64,000 bases of DNA from Dallia pectoralis (lineage: Eukaryota > Chordata > Actinopteri > Esociformes > Umbridae): the NCBI GenBank assembly GCA_029465975.1, contig CM055755.1, forward strand, positions 9,643,804-9,707,803, read 5' to 3'. The position numbers and the translations under genes were made by a program. Position 1 is the stretch's first letter; each line of letters begins with the position of its first letter. The notes below the pieces were generated by a model. The model was not told where the DNA came from. It saw only the letters and a program-made list of their open reading frames with translations, and did no database searches. Shown here in pieces: positions 60,018 to 64,000 of the stretch.

Positions 60018-60520
60018 TCTAATCAAATGTAACAAATAGTGTAAGAAATACATTCAATAAAATAAATTCACAATAAATACCTCACTTGTTATTGTACTGC
60101 GGACAAAAACATTGTTGGCATGGTGAATCCAAAGCTGACATTGGTCACCAGTGATGTCGTCATGTGTCACATGCCTGCCTTGAAGTAAGGCCTCAAACTC
60201 AGGGTGGTCATAGACCTAAAATACAATATCGATTGGCCCTAACCCCCAATCCCGAACCACCAATATTGGAACCTCATATTACTTCACCCGATAACATTGA
60301 GGAATTAATTGGGGTGAGCTGCTCCGGCTGCCCTGTTTGGAGTATTGACCCTGTCCAAAGGCTATCTAAAGTTACACCGCTGCCTTGCCATTCTGCCCCA
60401 CGTGAAAAAAAACCTTGCAAGCGTTCACACCCCCTCTAATATGTTTACCAATGTGAAATAAATTAGCAATGTAATTATAGATGGTAATTGTGCACTGCAT
60501 TTAACAGTATTGTACACGCA
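60018..60520. repeat. diverged repeat pair, copy 2 (partner at 54.48 kb)
   Basis: The shorter copy of the pair. The longest clean match is TTTGGAGTATTGA at about 60338. Others are listed with the partner. About 5.5 kb separates the copies, which lie in the same orientation. Either an unrecognised interspersed family or an old local duplication. Confidence 0.6.
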
Positions 60521-62440
60521 TTAGTAATGCGCTGGTCGTTTGTGCCTCGGCTAGTTTGAGCATGGCGCCACCAACGCGGTTGTGGATATGCCTATGGGCC
60601 TTCGGGGTGGTGTGATTCTACGCTTTTCAATCTGAAAACAAATTTCACAATAGAGAAGACGATCCTATCCGGCGATATGTAAGTACTTTATGAGAAAAAC
60701 ATGCAGCGAAAGCGATTAACAGTGATGCATCTTGGAGCCGAGACACAGGCGTCTTGGCACAGCCCCGTCGGCGTTTGTAAAAACGGGACGGATGATAAAC
60801 GTTCTCTCATTTCAAACGACACTTTCTCTTTTCAGCACTTCCATCTGTTTTCGAACCTCGTCGAATGGAGCGCAAACAAATGTCATGAAAAGTCACTGCT
60901 ATCGTTAACCGGAGGGTCACCCGGCCGTTTCTCATTTGACCACATTGAGGATCTTGTGAGATCACCAACAAATACCAATGATTCACACAATCAATGCTTC
61001 CTGTAACCAAACCCACATCATTATTTAGCAGGGCTATTCTGGATGCTACTCAAGACCCGCGTATCAGATTTGTCTTCGACAGACGCAGGGAAGAAGATAA
61101 ACGAAGAGAGAGAGAGAGAGAGAGAGGATGTCGACCGCACGAAGATATCGCCCGCTGCATCTGCCCGCTACCCTCTGTGGCTAGGTGTGCCACGAATGTC
61201 GGGTGACGTAAGCCCCTCTCTCTCTCCCCCTCTTTCTCTTGCTCTCCCTCTCTCTCTCTCTCTCTACCTCAGTCTCTCTGTTCTTACTCTGCTATCTGAG
61301 GTGTATCTTTGAAAGGTTTCCTTTATAGTCTTTGACACCAGTACTGCCCCGACAATGTTATCTGTTCCTTAGCCGTCCCCCGGACCAGCCGGTGACCTTT
61401 CAGTTTCCATGGCGATGTGCTCGTTGAGGTCGCCGAGTCCCTTGAGGGAGCAGGCCTGGTGTGAATGACCTCCTGTCACTGTGATTGTGCTGTGAAGGCG
61501 ATGTCTTCGTGCAGGAGGCCCACTCACAGATAACAGTCACATCTATCGTACACATCGGCCCAAGTTAAACACTCTACACCGGCACAAAACCGACAGTTAG
61601 ACCAATTAGGGGTTAATATGTTTTCATTACAATCCTCCCTCACGCCAAACGCACGCACACACACCGAAACCATTTGAAATCGTTGAACGCACACACACGC
61701 ACACACACACGCACGCACGCACAAACACGCACACACACGCACGCACACAAACACTCTTCCTTTAACTCTCCTTGAAGACACACAACATCTGTGATCTATC
61801 ACAGGGACATCTAAAAGCCAATTCAAAGCCAATTCAAATAAAACCCAAAAACAACCTTTCCAATCGAACTGACTTAAAGCCTCTAAAAGCATGAAACAAA
61901 CCCATCACATGTGACAAGCGAAGGGCTGAGAGACAACGGGGAGATGCAGTGAAGGAAGTGATAAAGGTTAGCCGGGACCAAGATGAATGGAAAACAAAGA
62001 GGGCAGCGTTATCTGGTAATTGCTATTGTGCAACGCGCCGTCATTTCAGGAACACTGAGAACGCTGTTTCATTTCTCAGAGTCATTACAAACATTTCACA
62101 GTTCTACAAACAAACCAGGCGTGTTTTGGGACTGAGAGATAAACAAGTACGTGACTAGACGTCAGAAATGAAAGTGGATGGATGTTTCCCTGGTGGACCC
62201 TTCCCATGTCAACCCTGACAGAAACCTCCAGAAACAGTTGTAACACACAGAACACACTGATGAGCTGTTGATATGGTACCACCATGTGTGGATTACATGT
62301 ACATCTATCTACCCACCCACACACACACACACCCACCCACCCACTATCACCCGTCCACCCACCCACTCACCCAATCAACCACCCACACATTCATCAGACA
62401 AACAGCGCTGCTCATAAGGGACGAGGAATCAATGGCTTCC
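60521..62440. other. no gene recognised; small microsatellites
   Basis: (AG)n at about 61107-61126, CT-rich tract at 61215-61265, CA/GCAC repeats at 61685-61750 and CACCCA-rich text at 62310-62390. 60540-61000 is complex and CpG-bearing, with a 101-codon frame lacking any known domain. Confidence 0.4.
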
Positions 62441-62447
62441 ACCTGTG

Positions 62448-62482
<35 letters not shown>

Positions 62483-62711
62483 TGTGTGTGTGTGTGTGTG
62501 TCTGTGTGTATGTGTGTCTGTGTGTCTGTGTGTGTGTGTGTCTGTGTGTGTGTGTCTGTGTGTGTGTGTGTGTCTGTGTGTGTGTGTGTGTGTGTGTCTG
62601 TGAGTGTGTGTCTGTGTGTGTGTGTGTGTGTCTGTGTGTGTGTGTGTGTGTCTGTGTGTGTGTGAGTGTGTGTCTGTGTGTGTGTGTCTGTGTGTGTGTG
62701 TCTGTGTGTGT

Positions 62712-62748
<37 letters not shown>

Positions 62749-62783
62749 TGTGTGTCTGTGTGTCTGTGTGTCTGTGTGTCTGT

Positions 62784-62817
<34 letters not shown>

Positions 62818-62827
62818 CTGTGAGTGT

Positions 62828-62890
<63 letters not shown>

Positions 62891-63053
62891 TGTGTGTGTG
62901 TGAGTGTGAGTGTGTGTCTGTGTGTCTGTGTGTGTGTGTGTGAGTGTGTGTCTGTGTGTGTGTGTGTCTGTGTGAGTGTGTGTCTGTGTCTGTGTGTGTG
63001 TGTCTGTGTGTGTGTGTGTGTGTCTGTGTGTGTGTGTGTGTGTGTGTGTCTGT

Positions 63054-63085
<32 letters not shown>

Positions 63086-63095
63086 CTGTGAGTGT

Positions 63096-63132
<37 letters not shown>

Positions 63133-63207
63133 TGTGTGTCTGTTTGTGTGTGTGTGTGTGTCTGTGTCTGTGTGTGTGTGTGTCTGTGTGTGTGTGTGTG
63201 TCTGTGT

Positions 63208-63239
<32 letters not shown>

Positions 63240-63243
63240 CTGT

Positions 63244-63275
<32 letters not shown>

Positions 63276-63364
63276 CTGTGTGTCTGTGTGTCTGTGTGTC
63301 TGTGTGTCTGTGTGTCTGTGTGTCTGTGTGTGTGTGTGTGTGTGTGTGTCTGTGTGCGTGTGTC
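62441..63364 (+). repeat. 0.9-kb GT/TCTG compound microsatellite
   Basis: (GT)n interrupted by TCTG and TGAG. Stretches of regular GTGTGTCT eight-base repeats lie at 62750-62790 and 63280-63330. The 388-codon Thr/His frames on the minus strand and Cys/Val frames on the plus strand follow from the dinucleotide. Confidence 0.97.
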
Positions 63365-64000
63365 CAGGCTGAGGTGTGCTGATGAAGGAGCCCGGGGTCA
63401 GCAGGGGGGCACTGAATAATATGCCCAGGGGTTGATGAGTAATTCTCCCCAGCTGTGACATGGATGCATAATGGGGCCACACTATGATTTGTCTGTGGAC
63501 TGTTCCTGGACATTCATCCTGGACATTCCGCTCTTCATTATCTCCTACTAATTTCATACCATTTAGACCGTCCAATTAATTAGGAGCCAACTTATCTTTG
63601 CCATCTGAAAGACATGTTGCTAAGAAAGCTGCAACGAAGCATATTATATAAAGACTTGTTCTACGACCTAGTGACGATTTTGTTGTGCATGAAGATCCGC
63701 CTACATCTCTGAGGGGTGGAACTGTCACGTGCTTTATTTACCAAACACATACTTCACACGTTGTTTGAGATAAACTGTTGGGTGGCTCGCCAACAGCTGG
63801 CCGTTACGTCGAGCCGATCATCAAAGATGGTGATCAGGCTGTCTAATTATTTCACAGTGATGGATGCTGATGCGAACGAAATATTTCAAAAAGTTCAAAG
63901 TCATGATTTAGAGTTTGCCACGCACAAATCATTCATGATGCAATGGATTACAGTAACCGACTTAGAACATCTGATTTTTTTCGGTTCCTCTCCATTTGTT
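63365..64000. other. no gene seen
   Basis: Single-copy-looking DNA to the window edge. No recognised repeats or frames. Confidence 0.4.

Noticed and set aside
62347..63575. Minus-strand frames of 387-388 codons rich in Thr-His
   Set aside because: They run through a GT/TCTG microsatellite. The codons ACA/CAC follow from the dinucleotide and there is no non-repeat domain.

Overview
The window reads as vertebrate, and specifically teleost, nuclear DNA. It has no dense open reading frames, very many (CA/GT)n microsatellites, more than twenty separate minisatellite arrays, and decayed copies of repeat families known from ray-finned fish. Those families are Tc1-type DNA transposons, LINE 3' ends on both strands, a tRNA-like SINE head and a terminal-inverted-repeat element. 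Several of the LINE and Tc1 fragments match my memory of repeats common in salmonids and pike, so Salmoniformes or Esociformes is my best guess. That is recall, not a database search. I recognise no complete gene and no RNA gene. The longest open frames come from tandem repeats whose unit length is compatible with an open frame. The one coding hint outside the transposons is a short N-terminal frame near 25.03 kb that resembles a short-chain dehydrogenase, and it is weak. || Layout. 0-12 kb: a 58-bp minisatellite, an (AT)n tract, a purine-rich stretch, a 1.9-kb higher-order GT array, a 20-bp array carrying 15 ETS-like sites, a 16-bp array, a 12-bp purine array, and a tRNA-like SINE head on the minus strand. 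12-24 kb: a TIR-bounded relic, then 42-bp, 54-bp, 15-bp, 20-bp and 33-bp arrays, a LINE tail, and a perfect 17-bp-stem hairpin at 23.06 kb. 24-31 kb: two CpG-rich stretches (24.5-25.2 and 29.8-30.2 kb) separated by 14-bp, 44-bp and 19-bp arrays. 32-43 kb: Tc1 relics (32.2, 36.0-37.1, 41.9 kb), a LINE 3' end (37.8-38.4 kb), a 17-bp CT-rich array, and one copy of a dispersed repeat whose partner lies at 4.8 kb. 43-50 kb: a CA-rich array, G-rich and CpG-rich blocks, and a 1.2-kb 14-bp minisatellite closely related to the one at 26 kb. 50-64 kb: an AT-rich stretch with a LINE C-terminus and tail (52.2-53.0 kb), Tc1 fragments, a diverged repeat pair (54.5 and 60.0 kb), a 608-bp TIR element (57.87-58.48 kb), a 15-bp array with a 120-bp higher-order period, and a 0.9-kb GT/TCTG array. 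|| Because no genes are identified, there is no pathway to reconstruct. The GC-rich blocks may mark promoters or 5' untranslated exons of flanking genes, which is inference only. The most distinctive content is the tandem-repeat landscape: nested higher-order periods, two related 14-bp families 20 kb apart, and repeat units carrying transcription-factor-like or hairpin-forming motifs.
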